DNA of 64,000 bases from Crocodylus rhombifer (lineage: Eukaryota > Chordata > Crocodylia > Crocodylidae), in NCBI GenBank assembly GCA_038503035.1, contig JAVSML010024717.1, positions 806,001 to 870,000 on the forward strand, in the 5' to 3' direction. Under the pieces are notes generated by a model that searched no databases, was not told where the DNA came from, and saw only the letters and a program-made list of their open reading frames with translations. This document shows, piece after piece, positions 1 to 10,700 of this stretch (positions within the stretch are counted from its first letter, which is position 1; each line of letters opens with the position of its first letter). Position numbers and translations under genes: made by a program.

Positions 1-3000
1 TATTGTATATTTTATTATAATAATTGAAGCACTGGTAGGCTTCCACATTGCTTTAAAATTGTAAATATATCAATAAAACATTGTGTTCAACTGATATATG
101 TGTGTGTGTATATGTTTCATTTCAGTTGCAGGGGGTTTTAATCAGAGAATTTGCGATTTTCAAACAGAAAACTAGAATCGCTTGTTATGTTGATAGATTC
201 ATTTGTGATCAGTTATTTTCTAATGTTTAGAACTTGCCTGTTTCCAAACAGAGATACCACAAAGGCTGTATTTTGTTAAATTAAAACCAACATTTTCAGA
301 TGCGAGTGTCTAATGTTATACATCTACTAGAATAAGTTGGCATCTAAATAGAATTTTTCTGATACTCATAATTGCTGAGCACCTGGAGCTCCCAATGATA
401 TATGGATGAGTTATAAATGCTCATCCCTTATCAAAGTTAGGGAAATTTTAGGGCCTAAATATGTCTTAAGGAGCCTAAGTTTTGCATCTGAAAAAGCTGG
501 CCTTAGGTTCTACTCTTGTAAAGTTTTATATTTGTAATAAAGCCATTGAATTTTTTTAAACTAGGTAGTAGAACTGCATAGTCTTCAGGTACTGACTTTT
601 GCAAGTAAAGAATCAGTATTCAAATATTTCCAAGCACAGGATTTCCTAGTTTTGTCTGTATAACTGTCTGGGACAAAAAAAAACCCTATTACAGTAACCC
701 AATCTCCAGAGGGAAGTCCCCTCCTCATCACTTAATAGCTCCCTAAATTGTATATGGGAATTTAGTACTTTATGTGCTCCTTTGGGATCATTCAATTTGC
801 ATGAACAGCCTCAGCTTTTGGGTCAGACTTCTACAAGTTCAGTATCAGCTTCTTAGACATTTAAATCAAGCATGGTTCAAACCATCTTAAGGTTTGCTAC
901 ATATTTCTTCCATATGTTGGTTACACACTTCTGACCTAAATCAGATGAACAGTAAAATTGATTAACCAGCAGATGGTAGTGCCTGCCTGCTGAGGAACCA
1001 GTTACTTGGCTCTTTTCCTTTTAAAGAGAACAAGGAGTTTCCTGCAGTTCTGAAGTTCATTTCTCATATTCATTCTGCTGAGCTTGAAATACAAGTGCTC
1101 TTTAGCTGTTTGCAGCTAAATGTTTTTATCAGTGTAAGTGTGAAAGAGCAAGATTGGAAGGGTGTTACAGCAGGATTCATCGCTCTATACAATGTGTGTT
1201 TGGTAGGTAGGACAGAGGTATGTGTATGATGCGGGAATTGCTTTATTTTAGGTTGTTTAAGGGCAAGAAGGCCTAGCCACACTGATACTATTGCTTAAAT
1301 ACGATCTGAAACATCTGCATTCAGTTATAATCTTGTGTGGGATGTTGCCGTGTAGTAATATCTGAAAGTGTGTGAAAAAATAATGTTTTATTTATTACAG
1401 GTGGAATTTTACATCCAGGTTAATATGTTCCAAATAAATTCTTGTCATCTTCATGTGCATTTTATTTTACAATATTATGTATCTCTAATGTATTCTCCTA
1501 AGAAAAACTTGAATTATAGCATAATACTGATAATATTACATGTACCAGGTTTACAATTATTTTTAAGCATGCGTTATTATTTAAAATCAGCACTGTTCTT
1601 GGTTGGTTTGATGAACAGACTTCTTGCAGACTTCTCTGTTGTCTAGGTTCAAAGGATTCAGTTAAGTTTCTAAAAACTTGTTAACTAGGAGGTGTGTGTG
1701 GTCTGGAATGTGGGTTAGAAAAGACAAAAGGGGCAGAAGGAAAATAAGTGCCTTACGCTTGAAGGGTGGTCATGAAATGGCTCATTGTTAAATTGAGGAA
1801 ATCTGGTGGCATTTGGAGGGGTTTGTCTAGTATTCTTTGATACTTGGTGATACATTAGTGACTTGGAAGAAAGAAGACAGCTAACGGCCAGAGTTTACTT
1901 CACCCGTATAAGACATTTTTGAGAATAAGATTAGGATTCAAAATGGCCTTAATAAATTGGGAAACGGGGACTGAAATAGGATGAATTCAATAAGGACAAA
2001 TACATTTTGGTGTAATAATAAGGTGTTACATTTTGGAAGAAAGAATCCAAATTTTAGAATACCTTATCCCAAATTTTACCATAATAAGTTTACTTTCTAT
2101 TTAAAAAAAAAGAAAAGAAAAGAAGAAAAGAAAAATAACATGAGTATTTCTTGCAGCTGAGCTTTCTGCAGCAAGAACTAATTCAGGACAAAGCCACTAG
2201 GTGGTGGAGGAGCTGGTTTGCAGTAAGCATAATAATTCCACAAAAAGCACCCACAGTTACGTCAGGTAAAGACACCCACAGTTACCTCAGGATAAAATTG
2301 TACAACCAGCACACAAGCCTTAACTTAAAATCACCACATAGTTGTTCCTCACCATTCCTCCAAATTGTGACTTGATTGCAGAGCAGAATAGCTTACTCCA
2401 GTAAATCTCAATTGGAGGCTGTTGAATCCACATTTAGATAAATAACTTACATGTGTATCAAGCAACACAAGCTTCTTCCTCTGCACTGCAACTTTCCCTT
2501 TCTCCCCTTTACACTCTGCTTCTGGGGCTTTTAAGTCTCTTCGTAGCTCTACCTTTATTCACTCATTTGTTGCAGATGCTGCCAGCCTTCCAGCCATGCA
2601 GACACTTAACTGCTGACAACCTGCAGCTGGATCTCAGACTGAACTGCAGGCTGAGTACCTCCTTACAGTATTGTTATACTGAAAATAGTGATCACTTGTC
2701 TTGTGTTCACTGGGGCCAAGACAAAAAGTAATGGGGTTAAATTACAGCAAGAGAGATTTAGTTTAGGTAATAAAGAAGAACCTTCCAAATAAGAGAGTGG
2801 GCAAGCACTGAATGAGATAACTTAGCGAGGCTGTAGATCAGAATCTCTGTCACTTTATAAGTTTTTTCTGTCAAAGTGAAGGCTAGATAAACAGCTGTGT
2901 GGAAGGGTATCAAACAGCACTCTCAAATTAGGGTGCATGTATTCTTGGGAATATGCAGCAAATGCATAAAAGATACATAAGGCGAGGGATGAAAAAACTG

Positions 3001-3687
3001 TAAGGGTAAAAGAGGAAATATAAATGAAGAAAATGCATAACAGTTGAACAACAGGTCTAAAATCTCTCCCATGTTGTTAGGTTACAGTTCAGTATCATGA
3101 CAGAAGTCATTCTTTTATTTTCCATAGTGTAAATTTAGAGGGGTACACAAACCTTGGCCTGGGGGAGTATACCTGGAACACTCTGTTTCCTGACACTGCC
3201 ACTCAACTGAAGCACAGCTATATTAAGCACAAATTGCAAACAGTGAATATGTACCCAGAACTGCAGTTATACTGCTACATAGAGGCCACTAAGCACATGA
3301 TGTGAAATAATGCCTCCAAAAGATATTCCTAGTAAATAACTCTCCTACTGCAGCATGTTGGGCACCCAATACAGATACATGCAACACGTGTAATAAGCAG
3401 CAATTATAGTACCGATAAGTAGTCAATCATTTTGTTTTTAAATATGGCCAAACTTTAGTTTGTCCTACCAAAACCCTTGTTAGTTAAGCCTTTCCCCCCA
3501 AGTTGACAAGCCACACTATTCTGGTGCTCATGTCATAAAATCTAACACTCTGTGGAGTTACTTTGTAAATCAGTGTGCTGCCACCTCTAAAGCTTCTGAT
3601 AGAAAGGAAATGAATTGTTTATTTGCAAAGGCCTAGGAGTTCCACCTAGAAACTGGAGTTGACCTAGGAGTTCTACATACTTACTTG
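1..3687. other. Intergenic DNA, no gene recognised
   Basis: AT-rich sequence with only short, unremarkable ORFs. No splice-bounded exon, promoter or repeat family could be named. It has a short TG run near 100-112 and an A/G-rich simple repeat at 2102-2136. In other amniotes CAPS2 lies on this side of the GLIPR1 cluster, but no CAPS2 exon was recognised here. Confidence 0.5.
2102..2136. repeat. A-rich (AAAAG)n simple repeat
   Basis: Short low-complexity run of A with interspersed G. It could be an old retroposon tail, but no body is recognisable next to it. Confidence 0.6.
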
Positions 3688-3691
3688 GATG

Positions 3692-4541
3692 TGTGGCGGC
3701 GAGAAGCCGCCACAGGCTCTGGAAGGGGATGGGGCAAACCCCATGGGCCCTAAGCAGCAAGAACAGACCCCCACCCCAGGAAAACTTACCTCCAGCAGCA
3801 CAGCCGGAGCCAGAGCAGGAGCCATGACTGCGTGAGCCGGCATTACATCGGCTATTCAATCAGCTGTTCCCAGGGTGGGGAAAAGGCGAACCAATTGCAG
3901 TGGCTAGAGAAGCCTCTATGGGGAGATTAAAAAGCCCCACAGGAACCCAGAAAGGGGGAGGAGAGGTAGCACACCAGCATGGAACACACCAGGCGTGGTG
4001 AAGCTCCTGTGGCAGGTAGGAGCATTGCAGCCGGCTCAGTGCCGGCATCCAGAGCAAGGGGAAGCTGAATCCCTGTATAAGGCTGGGAGGGAGGAGGCAG
4101 TTCCACCCCCTCCGTCCAGCTGTCTACTTTGTAAAGATTGTTAGAGGCATCCCACCCAGAGGTGGTGAGAGGATGCCAGCAAACGGGAGCCTAGCCAGTC
4201 AGCATCCGAGGTGGCCAGCATCGTGACAGCCAGGCTAGCTCACCAGAACCCACGCTGATGCCAGTCCCCCTGGAGAAAGGGGTCTACAGGGCATGGCTGA
4301 ACAATGCAGGCGGCACCCATTTGGTTGGCGACTGGATGGGGTGTAGGGGAGGCAGAACCCTGTGGAACATGGCAGCAAGACTGTAAGTACTGCTGTTTCC
4401 AGGTTCCCAGGAAGAGGATCACCACCGAACCCCTCCTTTCATTTAGTAACACCAAGTCGTGGTAGGAGAGTTGAGGGAAGGGGATCCCAGCTGAGATGGA
4501 CAGCACGGCACTTATCATACCCCACCTTAGGCACTTCCACA
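3692..4541 (+). repeat. 5' LTR of the Gypsy element
   Basis: 850 bp, TGTGG...CCACA. Most of it (from about 3849) aligns with 6605-7280. It opens with a perfect hairpin, TGTGGCGGC paired with GCCGCCACA around a 5-base loop. It has about 137 bp after the hairpin that the 3' LTR lacks. Confidence 0.85.
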
Positions 4542-4542
4542 G

Positions 4543-4556
4543 TGGTGCACTGGCCA
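4543..4556 (+). other. Probable primer-binding site
   Basis: The sequence tggtgcactggcc starts one base after the 5' LTR. TGG at this position would pair with the CCA end of a primer tRNA. The tRNA was not identified. Confidence 0.55.
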
Positions 4557-4620
4557 GGAATTTATTCTCAAAACATCAACGTTAACAGGATAGAGATCCC
4601 AACCTGGGTCAGGCAGACAT

Positions 4621-5224
4621 GCAGTTGCCGGTGATAGACCATGAGGAGCTGCTAACGCAGGCTATCCAACCGATAGGGTAGGTATTAGAGATACAGTAAC
4701 TGCAGGGGGAACACCAGCAGGAGTGGATGCAGCAGAATGCCGCCCTGTTTAAGATGCCGTGAATGATGTGGGAGGATGATCCCAAGGCCTACACAGAGGT
4801 ATTTGAAAGGACCGCCCTTCAGATGAGGTTGGATTGCAGACAGTGGGCCCACCAGTTGGGCATCCTGGTGACCGACCAGGACCAAGCCACCTATCAGGCC
4901 CTGTCAAGGGAGGACGCCCAAGATTATGACACTATGAAGGCTGCAATCCAATACAGGCTTGAGATTTCCCCAGAAAGCCACAGACAGGCATTTCAAGCCT
5001 GAAAGTTGAAAGAAGTCAAGCAGCCTTGCAGTCTGTTGCAATACCTGCGGGGCACGCTTAGTAAATGGCTACCCGCAGGTTGGTTTGACTGGGAGGGGGT
5101 CATAGACCAGGTCTTGTTGGAGCAATTCCTCTGGAACCTGGAGGAGGACACCCAGGTGTGGGGAAGGAGACACCAACCCTGGACCAGTGAGGAATTAGGT
5201 GAAGATCTGGATGCCAAACAATGA
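4621..5224 (+). pseudogene. Gypsy gag remnant with SCAN-like capsid
   Basis: One reading frame carries a helical capsid-type domain from about 4763, interrupted by in-frame stops near 4760, 5000 and 5222. Landmarks include a DDPKAY...FERTA start, a LSREDAQDYD segment, and a LLEQFLWNL segment near 5116-5145. This pattern matches the Gag capsid of Gmr1-like Gypsy elements, the known source of vertebrate SCAN domains. No zinc knuckle follows: the same frame passes within about 100 bases into the start of reverse transcriptase. It is a decayed transposon gene, not a host SCAN gene, because it lies between LTRs and reads into pol. Confidence 0.72.
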
Positions 5225-5986
5225 CAGGAACTGAAGGAAGTAATGGAAGCCTTCTGGGACATGTTCCAGGAAACCCCAGGGCAGGCGTGGGGAATTGAGC
5301 ATGAGATCAGAACATCACACAGTCCACTAGTTAGGGAGAGATGGAAGGCAATACCCCGATGACTGCAGCAGGAAATACAGCAGGAGAGCAAAAAAATGTG
5401 GAAGCAGGAAATTATCCAGCCATCCCGAAGCCCACGGCACAGTCCCATTGTACTGGTGGTCAAAACTGATGGATCACTCCACTTGTGTGTAGACTTTAGA
5501 AAGTGAAATGTCTTAGCGACTTTCGATGCCTTCCCCATGCCACACATTGTCCACCTCATTGAGAGAATCGAGGAATCCAGATACATATCTACCACTGACC
5601 TAGCCAAAGGATATTGGCAAATCACTATGCAAGTTACAGACTGTGCTTTCAGGACCCCTTGGGGCCTGTTCGAATTTGTATGGATGCCCTTTGTGCTGAA
5701 TGGTGTGGCAGCCACCTTTCAGAAGCTTATGAACACCTTACTGGCACCACACACGTTATATGTGGCAGCCTATATCGATGACATCATCATCTTCACCCCC
5801 AATTGGAACCAACACCTCAAGGCCCTGAGTGTGGTCCTGGAAGAGCTTCAAACAGTGGGGTTGACTGCCAACCCCAAAAAATGCAAACTAGCAGGGACAG
5901 AAACTGAGTACTTGAGGTTTCAGGTAGGATGGGGAACCATCTGTCCCTTGGCAGACAAGGTGGAGGCCATACGACAATTCCAATAA
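5225..5986 (+). pseudogene. Gypsy reverse transcriptase, stop-damaged
   Basis: Continues in the gag frame, with stops at 5360-5362, 5504-5506 and 5984-5986. Recognisable family marks are the SPIVLVVKTDGSLHLCVDF stretch (near 5443-5496), DLAKGYWQI (near 5599-5625), and the catalytic YIDD box at 5771-5782. This is the fingers and palm of a Ty3/Gypsy reverse transcriptase, which would copy the element RNA into DNA. Enzyme activity is not expected because of the stops. The thumb region is frameshifted before RNase H. Confidence 0.85.
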
Positions 5987-6210
5987 CCATGCAACCATCG
6001 ACAACTCTGTTCCTTCTTGGGGTTCAACAATTATTATTGGAGGTTCATACCATATTTTATGGGTCTCGCCACACCCCTCACAGATGAGCTCAAAGGGGAA
6101 CCGGCAGCGGCGCTAAAGTGAATGCCCGAAATGTGAGAAGGAACTTCGAGGATCTGAAGGAGGCAAAGTGTCACGACATCGTGGTACACACTTCTGATTT
6201 CTCTGCTCTT

Positions 6211-6567
6211 TTTATTTTGCAAACAGACACATCAGGCAGCACCCTAGGGGCTGTATTACTGCAAAGATGGGGGGGAAGATGAGTGCCGATCGCCTTTGAA
6301 AGCCATAAACTCAGCCATGCCGAAACCAGATATGCCACGATCGAAAGGGAGTACCTGGCAATACACTGGGCGATAGAATATTTTAAATATTATCCATTGG
6401 GGCAGGAATTCCTGGTGGTGACAGATCAAGCCCTACTCCAATGGCTAACCAGGAAACAAAGCGAAAATACCCATATTACTCTCTGGGCTCTGGCTCTACA
6501 AACTTTCAAGTTTATGGCAATGCACCGTCCTGGCAAAGATAATTTTGTAACGGATTTCCTCTCTAGA
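6211..6567 (+). pseudogene. Gypsy RNase H domain
   Basis: Translated in frame 1, shifted from the reverse transcriptase frame, with a stop at 6280-6282. It shows the TDTSGSTLGAVL start with the first catalytic Asp codon at 6226, then the Ty3/Gypsy block around ESHKLS...ATIEREYLAI, a VVTDQ motif and a terminal DFLSR. The coding stretch stops where the 3' LTR begins, so RNase H is the last pol domain and no integrase follows. Confidence 0.82.
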
Positions 6568-7280
6568 TGTGGTAGCTCAGTGAAGCCTGCTGAGCTACCA
6601 CCACCGGCTATTCAATCAGCTGTTCCCAGGGTGGGGAAAAGCCAGGCCAATTGCAGCGGCCGGAGAAGCCACCATGGGAAAATTAAAAAGCCCCATGGGA
6701 ACCCAGCAAGGGGGAGGAGAGGGAGCCCACTGGCATGGAGCACACTGGGCATGGTAAGGCTCCTGTGGCAGGCAGGAGCATTGCAGCCAGCTCACTGCCG
6801 ACATCCAGAGCAAGGAGAAGCTGAGTCCCTGTATAAGGCTGGGAGGGAGGAGGAAGTTCCTGTCTACTTTGTAAAAATCATTAGAGGCGTCCCACCCAGA
6901 GGCAGTGTGGAGTATGCCAGCAAACAGGAGCCTAGCCCATCAGCATCTGAGGTGGAGACACTAGCTGTCATGACAGCTAGGCTAACCCACCAGAACCCAT
7001 GCCAACACTGGTCCCCCTGGAGAAAGGGCACGGCTGAACAACATGGCTGAACAACACAGGTGACACCCATTCGGTTGGCGAGTGGACGGGGTGTAGGGGA
7101 GGCGGAGCCCTGTGGAACACGGCAGCAAAACTGTAAGCACTGCCACCTCCGGGGTCCCCAAGAAGAGAATCACCACTGAACCCCTCCTTTCATTCATTAA
7201 CACCAAGTCATGGCAGGGGAGTTGAGGGAAGGGGATCCCAGTTGAGACAGATGGTATATGGCCCCGGAGGCACTTCCACA
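6568..7280 (+). repeat. 3' LTR of the Gypsy element
   Basis: 713 bp, TGTGG...CCACA. It begins with a perfect 12-bp hairpin (GTGGTAGCTCAG with CTGAGCTACCAC, 9-base loop) and then joins LTR sequence shared with the 5' copy from about 6605. It ends directly before the gatg target duplication. Confidence 0.85.
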
Positions 7281-7507
7281 GATGGAATAGTAATGTGGCA
7301 TGAGGTGTTACAGGAGTGGGTTCAATCAGGGCTGTAAAGGCAACAAAAGATTCTTACACAGAGAACTATTTCTTAATAATTTCCTCTCCTGTAAAAAAGC
7401 TAGTGTAGCAATTAATTTCCTGTTACTATGATATCAGCATGTTTTCAACTTAGCAAACCACAAAAATACCAGAGATGACTGGGCTGAACAACTCCTAGCT
7501 AGAGAGC

Positions 7508-7513
7508 TATATA
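7508..7513 (+). promoter_or_regulatory. TATA box of the GLIPR1-like gene
   Basis: TATATA lies 74 bases before the start codon. The stretch downstream, including tgcagctg, resembles the equivalent part of the second gene's promoter. The Gypsy 3' LTR ends 227 bases upstream. Confidence 0.6.
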
Positions 7514-7581
7514 GTAGGCAAGAAGCACCGTCTGCAGCTGAGGCATACTTCTTTCAAATTCCTGGGAGAGATCAAAGACAC

Positions 7582-7758
7582 ATGATGATCATGAAAATCA
7601 TATTGTTCCTAGCTGTGTTGTTATTACTGGATCTATCTTTTTGCTCTAACAAACGTTTTCCTGATATAGACGATCCTCAGTTTATTGAAGATTGTGTGAG
7701 AAGTCATAACCATTTTCGATCTAGGGTGAATCCAACAGCCAGCAACATGCGTCGCATG
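7582..7758 (+). CDS. GLIPR1-like gene, exon 1 (coding)
   Basis: 59 codons from ATG to the donor ATG|gtaaga: signal peptide and the start of the CAP domain. The second and fourth codons are also ATG, so the true start could be 3 or 9 bases later. Confidence 0.92.
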
Positions 7759-10700
7759 GTAAGAGGACCTTACAACATACTAATTGATAAGCACAGAACT
7801 TGCTGTTGAATTAGCACTTTTCTTTTTAATTTTGGTGTACTTTTTTCATTAATTGTGTGAACATTTTAGATACTCTAGACAGCAGAGAATCATAGAAAAA
7901 AAGGAACTAATTGTTAGTCAGATGCAAATTTGTTCAGTTTTACTTATTTGGAAAAAAATTAGTTCTTCAATTCTAACTGGATCTTCAATGCATAGTTTAG
8001 CTGGTGCAAAGGGCACGGAGGGGCAAGGGCACAAGGCATTGACCAAAAAAAGACTCTTCTGAGAGTTCCTTTGGCTGATGCAGATCACTTCATTTCCTAA
8101 ACTGGCTTAGGCTTTGTCTCCTGTGCTGACAGCTGATTGAGAAATCAGAATCAATGCTTTTTTCATTCACTGCATTTGCTCACCTACCATTCCTCCTCTC
8201 TGCCCTTATAGTCTCTCCCCTAGTGGTATGGGATGGGGAGAAAAGTCAACAACATCTACTTCATATGCAAACACACACTTGGGCTGATCCAGGACTTCTT
8301 AAAGTGGGGTGCAGGAACAGTGACCTGCACTGTAGGGTTGGCTGCATTGCTACTCCCCACACCATAGCTAAGGACAGACATTCAAAAAGCCTGAGCCTGA
8401 ACTGATTCAATATTTGCAGGTTAGTCTAACCTGGCTAGGCTGAATCACTTTGTAACTGTACAGACATCCCAGAAATGCCAGCACATGCCTGCAGTGGCTC
8501 AGGCTAGAAGCCAGGGGCACCAGAGCAGCCTTTCTTTCTCTTACACAGCACTGAGCAGAGGGGGGACATGGCCAGGCCCCAACAGGATGATCTGATTAGC
8601 CAGGCAGGGAATTGATAACTGTGTTTATCACCCCTAACTCAGTGTTTATCACCCCATTAAGAAAACAACAGAGGGGCATTACCAGCTACCTGTTAATTCT
8701 GCCTGTTGATTCTACCAGTTATTCATCATGGACCATAACCAGCATGTGGTTTGCTAGCTATTACACAGAGACCTCTCCACAAGGCAGAGGGAAGGGGGGA
8801 ATTCCTGCTTAGCAGGGAATGGTGAGGGAGAGGGGGCGGAGCAACCTGCAGTCTCTGCCGAGCTACAGCCAGAGAGCAGAGAGGAGGGGCCAGCCCTGAT
8901 GTGGAGCAGAGAGCCCTGCCCAGCCCAGAAAGCATGCCAGGATGCTGGGGGAATCTGATTATCTTAAACCAGCAAGGGGTCTGGGACAGACATTACATAA
9001 ACTGGCTTGACCCAAATCAGTTAAATCTGATATTACATTCAACCAGATTTATCTCAAACCAGTTTCAGTCATTTTCAAACTGGTTTATATGTACTGAACA
9101 TCTGTTCTGTTACAGGTTTAAATCAGTTTCTGATCACTTAAACCAGTTTATGAGTAATGTCTGTCCCTAACCCACAGGTTCAGCAGTGGGGAATTTTAAG
9201 TCCCTCAAGCAAGTAAAAAAATCTTCCCTCCCCACACTGTGCTCAGTGGTATATTACTTCCCCTCTCCTATCCACCACAACTGCTATCCCTGGCTTACCC
9301 AGGGACAAGGTGGGAAGAATAAGCAGGGGGAGACAGGGGCTCTAGAGTAGCTCCTGCCACTGTAGGCTGCCTGCATGTTGAATTCCTATCCCCTACTCCT
9401 GTTCCCAGGCCAGCAGGGAATACCCAAGGGGACCAAGCACAGAGGAGAAACCTGCCCCTAGCTACTGCTGTCCCAGGCTGACCTCAGCTCCATGTGGAGC
9501 CCAGCTGGATTGGGCAGGAGTGTCTCTGGAGCCTCTACCCCCATACCCCCAGGACAGTTGGAAACAGAAACAGTAGTTGGGGCATGGGGAAGGAGAAAGT
9601 GTAGGGGAAGGAAGGAGGGAGATTCTTACCTGCTTCCAGGACCTAAAAAGGGTATCTGGCTTCTGCTCTCCTGAAGTAATCAACTGAAAAGGGAGTGCAT
9701 CCACATCACTGCACTGCTGGATCTGCCCACACACGCAGACACATATACATGCACACATAGATGAACAATGGGGAAGTTCACACAGTGGAAATTCTGGGTA
9801 GGTGCACGATTGAATTAACAATTTAATTTTTATTTAAAAAAAATGCTCAACTCATCCTTGTGAAGGGCAGGTTTTACAGCACCATTACAATAAGACACTT
9901 AAAATTTCTGTCATAGCTTAACAGTCCAGCATGCTAGGCATAATACTAAATTGCACAGATATGGTTCAGATACTAGCAGTCTAAGAGAACCTTATAATGG
10001 ACAGAAATGGCCCCCTAAGAAGACCAACTTACTCAAAACACTGAAGAGCTGATACAAATGCTCTGTAGTAGCTTGGTACCCCGAGTAAGTGTTGCATCAG
10101 GACTGAGTGAAGGATGTAGGTATTTTATTCATTCTTGCTTCTCCAGGCTCATATGGACCATATCTTTCCAAAGTCAGCATATTAGGATAGTCAATCATTC
10201 ATGTCTGCAAACCTCTAGAAATAGTACCTGGAAGACTTGTTAGAAACCATGCGTGGTATTGTATGTCCATAGGACTAAGGGTGGGTTTTGTTGTTTGTTT
10301 GTTTTTTAATGCCTCTACTAAGAAGCCAAATTCTTACAATTTTTATAACCATGTGAAAGATGCAATTTATGTTGGGTAGACACCCCTCAAGCCAGAAAAT
10401 TCACAAACACTAACCCCACCCACATTAATTTAGAGCGCTGTGTCAGGAGAGCCCCAAATATCAATATTAATGGGTGTATTAATATTTCTAGCCACATAAG
10501 CAGTGCTTTTTTGAATCAAAGAATGCTTGTTGCACAACCCACAGACACAATTTTAGTATGAGGGTAAGTGTTGAACTTTGTTCTGGGAAAAAAAACAACC
10601 TCTCACAGTGAAGTATCTAAAAGTGACTTAAAAGTGACAGACACAAAGTTTTAATTCCTTGTCCCTTTTTGTTTATAAATGTTTAAAGCCTTCATTGGCC

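Larger units (their letters stand above)
3692..7280 (+). mobile_element. Defective Ty3/Gypsy LTR retrotransposon
   Basis: Two related direct repeats (3692-4541 and 6568-7280) both start TGTGG and end CCACA, as LTRs do. The element is flanked by the same 4 bases, gatg, at 3688-3691 and 7281-7284, a target-site duplication. The internal part carries a tRNA primer-binding-like site, a SCAN-like Gag remnant, reverse transcriptase with a YIDD box, and RNase H that ends exactly at the 3' LTR. No protease or integrase is recognisable. Lack of integrase after RNase H suits the Gmr1-type order, where integrase precedes reverse transcriptase, but here that interval is missing as well. Several in-frame stops, one frame change and divergent LTRs show an old dead copy. 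Confidence 0.88.

Noticed and set aside
4763..5224. Host SCAN-domain gene
   Set aside because: It is flanked by LTRs, has in-frame stops and reads into reverse transcriptase, so it is retrotransposon Gag.
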